Assembly: GCA_002449335.1 (NCBI GenBank)
Contig: DKDL01000120.1
Span: 4,176-31,415 of the forward strand
Direction: 5' to 3'
DNA: 27,240 nt
Source of the DNA: Succinatimonas sp. UBA6849
GTDB lineage: Bacteria; Pseudomonadota; Gammaproteobacteria; Enterobacterales; Succinivibrionaceae
Both the position numbers and the translations under genes were made by a program. Positions 7,589-14,562 of the stretch are shown one piece after another (position 1 is the stretch's first letter; each line of letters begins with the position of its first letter). The notes below the pieces were generated by a model. That model worked only from the letters and a program-made list of their open reading frames with translations, was not told the DNA's origin and ran no database searches.

Positions 7589-7748
7589 TTACAGATTACA
7601 GTAAGGTGTAATGTTACAGGTAAGTGTAACTTTACAGATAAGTGTAATCTTACAGAAAAGTGTAATGTCAGATAAAGTTAATATTACAGGCAAATGTAAC
7701 GTTACAGACAGGTGTAACGTTACACAGATCTGTAATCTGTCTTTGTAA
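7589..7748. repeat. Tandem array of about eight 18-bp palindromic repeats (TTACAG-N5-TGTAAY-N)
   Basis: The array starts right after the hemW stop with a partial unit (TTACAGA). Units lie at 7596, 7614, 7632, 7650, 7668, 7684, 7702 and 7720. Seven are exactly 18 bp; the fifth is 16 bp and degenerate. The arms TTACA and TGTAA are conserved in nearly every unit, while the 6 bases between them vary. Each unit is therefore an inverted repeat, and the junctions make a second palindrome, TGTAA-N2-TTACA (for example TGTAACGTTACA). The conservation pattern points to binding-site clusters or repeated RNA hairpins. The array sits about 220 bp upstream of rnr. Confidence 0.92.
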
Positions 7749-7959
7749 TCAGTTCAAGTAAAGCAAGTCTAAAACTTTAAAAAGAACATCCATATTAAAA
7801 ATAAATGTTCAAATTTGCACGTAATGACACTTAAAAGCTAAAACTATCACCTATAATTGAACTAACAATAGTTAACTAACATTAAGACTTATAAAGAATT
7901 TATAACGAAATCCACAGAGATTTCTAGAGCAGAGGATCGTTCCTCTTAAGGACATAATT
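7749..7959 (+). promoter_or_regulatory. rnr upstream region: -10 candidate and hairpin at the ribosome site
   Basis: TATAAT at 7852-7857 is a perfect -10, but no good -35 sits 16-18 bp upstream. TGACAC at 7825-7830 is 21 bp away. The leader would be about 100 nt. Near its end is a perfect hairpin, AGAGGA (7931-7936)-TCGT-TCCTCT (7941-7946), ending one base before the Shine-Dalgarno TAAGGA (7947-7952), 7 bases from the ATG. I see no ORF here. Confidence 0.5.
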
Positions 7960-10503
7960 ATGAACCTGAATACCGAGAAACAGAGATTAACCTCTCTTTT
8001 ATCATTAAAATCTGCTCCACAAGGCAAAATTGATGGTGACTTTAGAGTAGCACTCTATGCAGTGGCTGCTTTGTATCAATTAGACTTTTCAAAAAACAGT
8101 AACTTCGGCTTATGTGCAAGCTTATTAGGATCTGTAGGCTTTAAAGGTGATGTAAGCAGATACAAAACTGAAGATTACTTCAATACCTTAGATGATTTGG
8201 TTGCAAAAGGCTCATTAGTACAGATCTGCGATAAGAAAGTTTATGCTGTACCTAGTGAAGTTAAGATTATTACCGCAAAAGTTAGAGCTGTTGAAAATCC
8301 TCTTTTAAAAGGTATTGATGATGTAAAGCACTACAGCTATGTCATCTCAGATGAGACTGGTAAGGAATACCATTTGAACACTGATTTAGTGATTATGCCA
8401 AACGATGAGGTAGAAGCTGTAATCACCAAGTCCAGTGACGTTGCTTTTGTTAAGAACTTAACTAAAGTTCGTCAGTGTGTTTTAGGTAGAATTATGCTCT
8501 TTGGCAAAAAGAAAGCCTCTTTAATGCCAGATGAAGCTAACTTAAAAGAGATGTTCTTTGACTTTGCCTCAGATTCAGATTTAGGTGAGGCAAAATCAGG
8601 CGATGTTGTTATCGCTCAGATTGTAAAACGTGTAGGTCTAAACCGTTTCTTAGTAAAGACCCGTGAAGTTGTAAAAGATATCGGTAATCTTAACAACATC
8701 ATCGTCATGGCTGTATTGCGTAACGATATTCCTCATATCTGGCCTGATAACCTCATCAAGTCTTTATCAAGAATTCCAAACGAAGTTTCAGCTAAAGATA
8801 TCCATGGCAGAGTTGATTTAAGAGACATTCCTTTAGTTACCATCGACGGTGAGGATGCTCGAGACTTTGATGATGCTGTTTACTGTAAGAAAGAAGGCAC
8901 AGGTTGGAGATTATTTGTATCCATCGCTGATGTTTCTTACTATGTAAAACCAGGTACTCTTTTAGATAAAGAAGCTGTTAACCGCTGCAACAGCTGCTAT
9001 TTCCCTAACTTTGTAATTCCAATGTTGCCTGAGAAACTGTCAAACGGCATCTGCTCATTAAATCCTGATGTAGACAGACTGTGTATGACTTGTGAAATGG
9101 TAATCAGCAAAGTAGGTAAGATTGAGTCTTATAAGTTCTATCCTGCTGTAATGAGATCACATGCAAGACTTACTTATACAGAAGCCTGGCAGATGATTTC
9201 AGAAGGTACCGCTATCTTTGAAGAACACAAGTCTGTAATGAATGATGTAAAAGAGCTTTATAACCTCTATCAGGCTTTCAAGAAAGACCGTCGCAACCGT
9301 GGTGGTATTTCTGTTGAAAGTGAAGAATTACACTTTGTGTTCAACGAGAACATGGAAATTGAAGGTGTTAAACCTTTAGAAAGAAATGATGCTCATAAGT
9401 TAATTGAAGAGTGCATGATTGCAGCTAACGTAGCTGCTGCTACTTTTGTAGCAGAGCATCAGGCTCAGACTCTATACAGAGTTCATGCAAAGCCTATGGA
9501 GAAAAAGTTAGGCTTGCTGGTAAATCAGTTAGCTCGTTTTGGTCTGTCATTAAAAGGTGGTGACAGCCCAACCTCAAAAGACTATATGATGTTAGCAGAC
9601 TCTGTTGCAGGTCGTGAAGACGCTAAGATCATCAATGAGTTGATTTTACGCAGTATGTCAAAGGCTGAGTACAGCCCTGACAACATCGGCCACTTTGGTC
9701 TGGCCTTAGAGAAGTATGCTCACTTTACCTCTCCAATCAGACGTTATGCTGATTTACAGTTGCACCGTGTAATCAAGTATCTGTTAGAAAAAGAGCAGAA
9801 ACATGATTGGGGCAGAATTGGTTCTCGCTCATACACCAAGGCTGAACTTGTAGCATTAGGTGTTAAGTGTACTGACAGAGAAATTGCAGCTGATACAGCA
9901 GAGCATGAGGTAGATGGTACTTTAGCTTGCATCTATATGGAAAAATTCATAGGTGAAGTAGTTAACGGTACAGTAACAGCATGTACCAAGTTTGGTGTCT
10001 TTGTTCACCTAGATGATTATGGTGTAGATGGCATGATCTACATTGGTAATTTTGACAGTTACATGTCATTTGATGAACGCACTCAGACTTTAGTCTCAAA
10101 TCGTGGTGAGGTTTATGCCGTAGGTAAGAAGATTAGAGTAGTTGTATCAGGAGTCAACGAAGAAGAGCACAAGATCGATTTAAGACCGGATACTATGAGC
10201 AAGAAAGAGCTTATGTATCTGAAAAAAGAGCGCGATTCATTAGTTGCAAAACGTGAAAAAATCAGTCAAAATGCACCGCATTCTGATAAAGAGAAGATCC
10301 TGAAAAATCTTGCCGACATCTCATCTTCAAGAGTTGCAAGTGATGAGGACAAAGTACAAAGAAAAGTAGCTAAGAAAGGAAACTCTGCTTCACTTGAAAA
10401 GGAGTACATCTCAAACCCATATGGAACTGCTGTGAATATGGGACAGATTAAGTTTCCTAAGAAAGGCAAGAAGAAATCAAAGAGTAAAAAAGGTAAAAAA
10501 TAA
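7960..10503 (+). CDS. rnr: Ribonuclease R
   Basis: 3'-to-5' exoribonuclease of the RNase II/RNB family that degrades structured RNA, including rRNA fragments and tmRNA-tagged messages. At 847 aa it is slightly longer than E. coli RNase R (813). Order of domains: an N-terminal winged-helix region (about 1-95), cold-shock domains (about 100-260) and the RNB catalytic domain. The motif TIDGEDARDFDDAV gives the metal-binding D296, D302, D304 and D305. Further RNB signatures are RVHAKPMEKKL and HFTSPIRRYADLQLHR. The S1 domain is at about 665-745. The C-terminal tail of about 100 residues is strongly basic and ends in a lysine run. ATG start with TAAGGA. It overlaps rlmB by one base (TAATG), the conserved rnr-rlmB pairing. 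nsrR, upstream in E. coli, is absent. Confidence 0.97.
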   Translation: MNLNTEKQRLTSLLSLKSAPQGKIDGDFRVALYAVAALYQLDFSKNSNFGLCASLLGSVGFKGDVSRYKTEDYFNTLDDLVAKGSLVQICDKKVYAVPSEVKIITAKVRAVENPLLKGIDDVKHYSYVISDETGKEYHLNTDLVIMPNDEVEAVITKSSDVAFVKNLTKVRQCVLGRIMLFGKKKASLMPDEANLKEMFFDFASDSDLGEAKSGDVVIAQIVKRVGLNRFLVKTREVVKDIGNLNNIIVMAVLRNDIPHIWPDNLIKSLSRIPNEVSAKDIHGRVDLRDIPLVTIDGEDARDFDDAVYCKKEGTGWRLFVSIADVSYYVKPGTLLDKEAVNRCNSCYFPNFVIPMLPEKLSNGICSLNPDVDRLCMTCEMVISKVGKIESYKFYPAVMRSHARLTYTEAWQMISEGTAIFEEHKSVMNDVKELYNLYQAFKKDRRNRGGISVESEELHFVFNENMEIEGVKPLERNDAHKLIEECMIAANVAAATFVAEHQAQTLYRVHAKPMEKKLGLLVNQLARFGLSLKGGDSPTSKDYMMLADSVAGREDAKIINELILRSMSKAEYSPDNIGHFGLALEKYAHFTSPIRRYADLQLHRVIKYLLEKEQKHDWGRIGSRSYTKAELVALGVKCTDREIAADTAEHEVDGTLACIYMEKFIGEVVNGTVTACTKFGVFVHLDDYGVDGMIYIGNFDSYMSFDERTQTLVSNRGEVYAVGKKIRVVVSGVNEEEHKIDLRPDTMSKKELMYLKKERDSLVAKREKISQNAPHSDKEKILKNLADISSSRVASDEDKVQRKVAKKGNSASLEKEYISNPYGTAVNMGQIKFPKKGKKKSKSKKGKK

Positions 10504-11282
10504 TGTTTGTTAATCAGAAAAAGAGCCGCGCAAGAGAAATTATTTACGGTATCAATGCTGCTTTAACCGCAATTGAGACCAGTCCTGAAAAGATCACTGC
10601 AGCTTGGGTTGTAAAAGGTCGTGAGGACGACAAGAGAATTCGTCAGATTGAGCAGAAGCTTTTATCTGTAGGAATCAGACCTCAGGTTGCAATGCGCCAC
10701 AGCCTAGACGAGAAGACTGATAATGGTGTTCATCAGGGTATTGTACTTGAAGTAATTGCAACACCTCCAAAGGATGAGCGTTTCTTAGAAGAGCTGTTAG
10801 AAAAACTAGAGGATGAAAAGCAGTTGTTCTTAATTTTAGATGGAGTAACTGATCCTAGAAATTTAGGTGCGGCTATGCGTTCTGCTTGGGCTGCAGGTGC
10901 TGATGCAGTGATTGTTCCTAAGGACAAGTCTGCTTCATTAACTCCTGTAGCTAGAAAGACTGCTGATGGTGCTGCAGAGCAGGTACCTTTTGTTGCTGTA
11001 ACCAATCTTGCAAGAACCATTGAGATGATGCAGGAGCATAATGTTGAAGTTGTAGGCATGGCAGGTGAAGCTACCGATACTATTTTTGACTATGACTTCC
11101 AGAAGAAGACTGCTTTAGTAATGGGCTCAGAAGAGAGCGGCATGCGTCACTTAACTCGTGAAAAGTGTGATGCTATTGTGAAGATCCCTATGGCTAAAGG
11201 TGTTGAGTCTTTAAATGTTTCTGTAGCAGCTGGTATTGCTATGTATGAGGTTGTAAGACAGTTTTTAGTAAAATCTAAGTAA
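10503..11282 (+). CDS. rlmB: 23S rRNA (guanosine-2251-2'-O)-methyltransferase RlmB
   Basis: SpoU (SPOUT) family enzyme that 2'-O-methylates G2251 in the peptidyl-transferase P-loop of 23S rRNA. 259 aa. The N-terminal substrate-binding domain (about 10-90) contains the NGVHQGI signature. The knotted SAM-binding domain carries DPRNLGAAMR (117-126), MGSEESGMR (207-215) and IPMAKGVESLNVSVAAGIA (228-246). It is translationally coupled to rnr through TAATG and followed by an intrinsic terminator. Confidence 0.97.
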   Translation: MFVNQKKSRAREIIYGINAALTAIETSPEKITAAWVVKGREDDKRIRQIEQKLLSVGIRPQVAMRHSLDEKTDNGVHQGIVLEVIATPPKDERFLEELLEKLEDEKQLFLILDGVTDPRNLGAAMRSAWAAGADAVIVPKDKSASLTPVARKTADGAAEQVPFVAVTNLARTIEMMQEHNVEVVGMAGEATDTIFDYDFQKKTALVMGSEESGMRHLTREKCDAIVKIPMAKGVESLNVSVAAGIAMYEVVRQFLVKSK

Positions 11283-11311
11283 TAGCTTACATCTTATCTG
11301 TATCTTTTAAG

Positions 11312-11351
11312 TGGCCTGTAAGAACAAATTCTTTCAGGTCATTTTATTTTA
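11312..11351 (+). terminator. Intrinsic terminator of rnr-rlmB
   Basis: A 13-bp stem (11312-11324 with 11329-11341) contains one G-U pair and one T-T mismatch, with loop CAAA. TTTTATTTT follows. Confidence 0.82.
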
Positions 11352-11450
11352 AGATCTTAAATTCTCTTGTCTCTAAGTAGGCAGAACGAATTCAGAATCT
11401 CTTACCTGAAAATCTCAAGAAAATAAGTTTGACGACGACTAAATTATTTC

Positions 11451-11478
11451 TTGAAGAATTAAGAAAAAATAGTATAAT
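11451..11478 (+). promoter_or_regulatory. Promoter of the rpsF-rpsR-rplI operon
   Basis: TTGAAG (11451-11456) and a perfect TATAAT (11473-11478) with 16-bp spacing. The -10 is followed by GTCCGC. The expected start is near 11485, giving a leader of about 90 nt. Confidence 0.72.
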
Positions 11479-11484
11479 GTCCGC

Positions 11485-11572
11485 ACTCAGTCGTGTAGGT
11501 AAAACCTACATTCGTCTCCTTGTCTGATAAGTTGACTGATTTTATCAGACTTTTACCGTAAGGGGCATTTTA
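11485..11572 (+). promoter_or_regulatory. Structured rpsF leader, candidate S6:S18 autoregulatory element
   Basis: The leader folds into two clear hairpins. The first is TGTAGGT-AAA-ACCTACA (11494-11510). The second is GTCTGATAA (11522-11530) with TTATCAGAC (11542-11550), followed by TTTT. A CCG trinucleotide then sits within TTACCGTAAGGGG, next to the Shine-Dalgarno. Leaders of rpsF operons in many bacteria are known to be bound by the S6:S18 complex through a structured element with a CCG. The match here is suggestive. The second hairpin plus T-run could alternatively act as an attenuator. Confidence 0.5.
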
Positions 11573-11980
11573 ATGCGTAACTACGAAATCGTTTTCCTGG
11601 TTCACCCAGATCAGACAGATCAGGTTCCAGGCATGATCGAGCGCTATAAGGGCGAGATCGAGAAGTCAGGTGGTAAGATCCATCGTTTAGAGAACTGGGG
11701 CCGTCGTCAGCTGGCTTACCCAATTCAGAAGGTTCACAAGGCAACCTACGTTTTAATGAACGTAGAGGCTGATCAGGAAGTTATCGATTCAATCGAGAAC
11801 AACTTCCGTTTCAATGATGCCATTATCCGTAACTTAATCATTCGTACCAACGAGCCAGTTACCGAGCAGTCACCTATGATGAAGGCTCGCGATGAGCGTC
11901 GTTCACGCGATGATGAAGCTCGCGCACCTAAGGCTGAAGTAGAGGCTGAGGAAGCTTCTGCAGAAGTAGCAGCTGAATAA
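11573..11980 (+). CDS. rpsF: 30S ribosomal protein S6
   Basis: Small-subunit protein that binds 16S rRNA with S18 in the platform. The S6 fold occupies about residues 1-100, with the typical MRNYEIVFLVHPDQ start, the GRRQLAYPIQK segment and the FRFNDAIIRNLI strand. The C-terminal tail (about 100-135) is first charged (Arg/Asp) and then Glu/Ala-rich, as in enterobacterial S6, where it is glutamylated by RimK. ATG with TAAGGGG. First gene of the operon; rpsR follows after 11 bp. Confidence 0.98.
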   Translation: MRNYEIVFLVHPDQTDQVPGMIERYKGEIEKSGGKIHRLENWGRRQLAYPIQKVHKATYVLMNVEADQEVIDSIENNFRFNDAIIRNLIIRTNEPVTEQSPMMKARDERRSRDDEARAPKAEVEAEEASAEVAAE

Positions 11981-11991
11981 GGAGAATTAAC

Positions 11992-12222
11992 ATGGCACAT
12001 TACTATCACCGTCGTAAGTTCTGCCGTTTCACTGCAGAAGGTGTTACTGAGATTGATTACAAAGATGTAGCTTTATTAAAGAACTATGTTACCGAGTCAG
12101 GTAAGATCGTTCCAAGCCGCATCACCGGCACTAGCGCTAAGTATCAGCGTCAGTTAGCAACCGCTATTAAGCGTGCTCGCTTCCTGGCTCTTTTACCTTA
12201 CACCGACCTACAGAGCCGCTAA
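11992..12222 (+). CDS. rpsR: 30S ribosomal protein S18
   Basis: 76 aa, normal length. Typical features are the MAHYYHRRKFCRF start, IDYKDVALLKNYVTESGKI and ITGTSAKYQRQLATAIKRAR. It partners S6 in the 30S platform. A GGAGAA ribosome site lies in the 11-bp gap after rpsF. The primosomal gene priB, between rpsF and rpsR in E. coli, is not present here. Confidence 0.98.
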   Translation: MAHYYHRRKFCRFTAEGVTEIDYKDVALLKNYVTESGKIVPSRITGTSAKYQRQLATAIKRARFLALLPYTDLQSR

Positions 12223-12235
12223 TTAGGAGCTTACA

Positions 12236-12688
12236 ATGGAAGTTATTCTATTAGACAAAATTGGCCGTTTAGGCGGTCTAGGTGACAAGGTTAAGGTACG
12301 TAACGGTTATGCTCGTAACTACCTGTTACCTTTAAAGAAGGCAGTTCTTGCAACTAAAGAGAACTTAGCTAAGTTCGAAGCTGAGCGCGCTCAGTTAGAG
12401 GCTAAGATCGCTGCAGAGTTAAAGGCTGCTCAGGATCGTGCTGAGAAGTTAGCTGCAATCGGCAAGTTTGTTATTACCGCTCAGGCTGGTGATGAAGGCA
12501 AACTATTCGGTTCAGTTGGTACTCGTGATATCGCAGAAGCAGCTATCAAAGCTGGTGTTGATCTTCACAAGTCAGAAGTTCGTTTACCAGATGGCGTTTT
12601 ACGTTCAGTTGGTGATTTCGATATCGAACTTCAGCTTCACCCAGATGTTAAGACCACCGTTGTTGTTTCAATCGTTCCAGAGAAATAA
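12236..12688 (+). CDS. rplI: 50S ribosomal protein L9
   Basis: 150 aa. The N-terminal domain starts MEVILLDKIGRLGGLGDKV and contains the signature NGYARNYLLPLKKA. It is joined by the long central helix (about 45-78, Ala/Glu/Lys-rich) to the C-terminal rRNA-binding domain with GKLFGSVGTRDIAEA. L9 binds domain V of 23S rRNA near the L1 stalk. TAGGAG ribosome site; last gene of the operon, followed by a strong terminator. Confidence 0.98.
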   Translation: MEVILLDKIGRLGGLGDKVKVRNGYARNYLLPLKKAVLATKENLAKFEAERAQLEAKIAAELKAAQDRAEKLAAIGKFVITAQAGDEGKLFGSVGTRDIAEAAIKAGVDLHKSEVRLPDGVLRSVGDFDIELQLHPDVKTTVVVSIVPEK

Positions 12689-12705
12689 TAACTAGTTTGT
12701 CTTAT

Positions 12706-12737
12706 AAAAAAACGGAGACTTGTTCTCCGTTTTTTTT
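12706..12737. terminator. Strong intrinsic terminator after rplI
   Basis: ACGGAGA (12712-12718) pairs with TCTCCGT (12724-12730) across CTTGT. An A-run lies on the left and eight Ts on the right, so the stem can extend with A-T pairs. It can work in either direction. Confidence 0.92.
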
Positions 12738-12759
12738 GATCTGAGGGATAGGTTTATTT

Positions 12760-13587
12760 ATGAATGAGTTTCTTCTTCCATTATTGAAGTGGGTTGGCGG
12801 TAAAAGACAGCTCTTACCTGAATTAACAGCTAAAATGCCAAGATCTTTTAACACCTACTATGAGCCATTTATTGGCGGTGGAGCAATGTTATTTGAGCTT
12901 CATCCTGATAAAGCGGTTATAGGAGATATCAACGGAGAACTCATCAATTTCTACAAGGTTGTCAAAAACCATGTAGAGCCACTCTTAAAGCTTCTGTTTA
13001 CTTATGAAAATTCTAAAGAGTTCTTTTTAGAAAAGAGAAATATCGATAGAGATCCTGAAAAGTTCAAGCTTTTAACTGCAATTGAAAAAGCAGCTCGCAC
13101 CTACTATCTAAATCGTACCTGCTTTAATGGCCTTTATAGAGTAAACAGTAAAGGGCAATTTAACACTCCTTATGGTCATTACAAGTACCCATTCGTACCT
13201 GTTGTAGACAGATTCTTAGCAGTGTCATCTTATTTAAAAGATAATGACGTAAAGATTAAACATGCATCATATCTTGAGATCTGTAAAGACTGTGAGAAAG
13301 GAGACTTTGTTTACTTTGATCCTCCATATGATCCAATCAGTAGCACCAGTTTTACAAGTTATGCTTCCGATGGCTTCTCACAAGCAGATCAGTGTGAATT
13401 AAAGGAATTGTGCGACACCCTTGATAAGAAAGGTGTTAAGTTCATGCTCTCCAATTCTGCCACTCCTTTTATTAAAGAGTTGTACAAAGGTTATAACTGC
13501 ACTTTTGTTAAAGCAAAGCGTTTTGTAAATCCTAACCGTGAAGGTTCTGGCAGTGCAGATGAGATCTTAGTTAGAAACTACAGATAA
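12760..13587 (+). CDS. D12-class (Dam/DpnM-type) adenine-N6 DNA methyltransferase 1
   Basis: 275 aa. The N-terminal LLKWVGGKRQLL and EPFIGGGAMLFEL (SAM-binding motif I, 35-47) are followed by the helical target-recognition part with NRTCFNGLYRVN, and then the catalytic motif IV DPPY (187-190) in FVYFDPPYDP. The segment TSFTSYASDGFSQADQ is very like the GATC methylases M.DpnII/Dam, so GATC methylation is likely but inferred. It starts with ATG only 22 bp after the rplI terminator, too close for an independent promoter between them. Expression would need read-through or a promoter inside rplI. No restriction endonuclease gene is adjacent. A role as housekeeping Dam (mismatch repair, replication timing) is plausible. 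Confidence 0.93.
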   Translation: MNEFLLPLLKWVGGKRQLLPELTAKMPRSFNTYYEPFIGGGAMLFELHPDKAVIGDINGELINFYKVVKNHVEPLLKLLFTYENSKEFFLEKRNIDRDPEKFKLLTAIEKAARTYYLNRTCFNGLYRVNSKGQFNTPYGHYKYPFVPVVDRFLAVSSYLKDNDVKIKHASYLEICKDCEKGDFVYFDPPYDPISSTSFTSYASDGFSQADQCELKELCDTLDKKGVKFMLSNSATPFIKELYKGYNCTFVKAKRFVNPNREGSGSADEILVRNYR

Positions 13588-13649
13588 TCTTTTAAAATTG
13601 CTTAAAAATCATTTGTTTTCATTTACAATAGCTGTAGGTGGAAACAGCA

Positions 13650-14522
13650 ATGCATACTCATAATTCTTTTGAAAATTTAAAGCCCTTTGTAAAATGGGTA
13701 GGCGGTAAAGGCTCCAGTGTAGAACGCCTCTTACAGCTTATCCCAGAGCATATTGATACTTATGTCGAGCCATTTGTAGGCTCTGGCGCTTTATTCTTTT
13801 CATTAAATTTTGATAAAGCTATTATCAATGACTCAAATTCAGAGCTTATTGCTGCCTATCAGGAAATCAAAGAGAATGTCTTTGAGCTTGAGATGTATCT
13901 GTCTACTTTAATCTATGACAAATCTTTATATGAAAAGATTAGAGCGTGGGATAGAGAAGTGAACTTTTTAAAACGACCAAGAGTTGAGAGAGCTGCTCGT
14001 CTTATCTATCTTATGAAGACCTGCTATAACGGTCTGTATCGTGTTTCCAAAAAGAATTTCTTTAACACTCCAATGGGTAACTACAAGTCACCGCTTATCT
14101 GTGATGTACCTACTTTAAACGCCTGTTACAAGTTTTTAAATGATAAGAATGTTGCTATCTATAATCAGGATTATGCATCATTATTAGACATCATCCCTGA
14201 TAATGCTTTTGTGTATCTTGATCCGCCTTATTTCCCTGTATCAAAGACAGCCAACTTTACCTCATATCAGTCAGATAAGTTCAAAGAGACTGAGCAGTTC
14301 AGATTATTAGAGTTTTGTCTTGCTCTACACAAAAGGGGAATTCGTTTCTTACTGTCTAATTCAGATGTCCCAGAAGCTCGTGAGATTTACAGTAAGTTTA
14401 ATATTAAGGTATTAGAGGTTTGTCGAAGGATTAACTCTAATATTGCCAAAAGAAGTGCTGTAAATGAGCTTGCTGTAACTAATTATGATGTAACAACAGG
14501 TGAGCTTTTAAAGATAGACTGA
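13650..14522 (+). CDS. D12-class adenine-N6 DNA methyltransferase 2 (paralogue)
   Basis: 290 aa, clearly paralogous to the preceding gene. PFVKWVGGKGSSVERLL, EPFVGSGALFF (motif I, 40-50), KTCYNGLYRVS and FVYLDPPYFPVS (DPPY at 191-194) align in order, with FTSYQSDKFKETEQ in place of FTSYASDGFSQADQ. Catalytic residues are intact. ATG 13650 is chosen because AGGTGG lies 8 bases before it; the GTG at 13638 has no ribosome site. It is 62 bp downstream of methylase 1 and so probably co-transcribed. The specificity may be the same or different: pairs of D12 methylases occur in GATC systems and in type IIS systems with asymmetric sites. No nuclease follows. Confidence 0.92.
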   Translation: MHTHNSFENLKPFVKWVGGKGSSVERLLQLIPEHIDTYVEPFVGSGALFFSLNFDKAIINDSNSELIAAYQEIKENVFELEMYLSTLIYDKSLYEKIRAWDREVNFLKRPRVERAARLIYLMKTCYNGLYRVSKKNFFNTPMGNYKSPLICDVPTLNACYKFLNDKNVAIYNQDYASLLDIIPDNAFVYLDPPYFPVSKTANFTSYQSDKFKETEQFRLLEFCLALHKRGIRFLLSNSDVPEAREIYSKFNIKVLEVCRRINSNIAKRSAVNELAVTNYDVTTGELLKID

Positions 14523-14540
14523 GTAAACCTCAGTCTAAAT
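14515..14540. terminator. Hairpin spanning the methyltransferase 2 stop codon
   Basis: A perfect 9-bp stem, TAGACTGAG (14515-14523) with CTCAGTCTA (14529-14537), has loop TAAAC. It includes the TGA stop at 14520-14522. No strong T tract follows on either strand. It is placed between two convergent genes and may terminate both weakly. Confidence 0.5.
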
Positions 14541-14562
14541 CTAAAATCTGTCTGTAAGCTCA

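Noticed and set aside
7589..7748. CRISPR array
   Set aside because: Units are 18 bp, contiguous and palindromic with no 30-40 bp unique spacers, and no cas genes are nearby.
13638..13649. GTG start adding four residues to methyltransferase 2
   Set aside because: The AGGTGG at 13636-13641 that contains this GTG is the ribosome site for ATG 13650.
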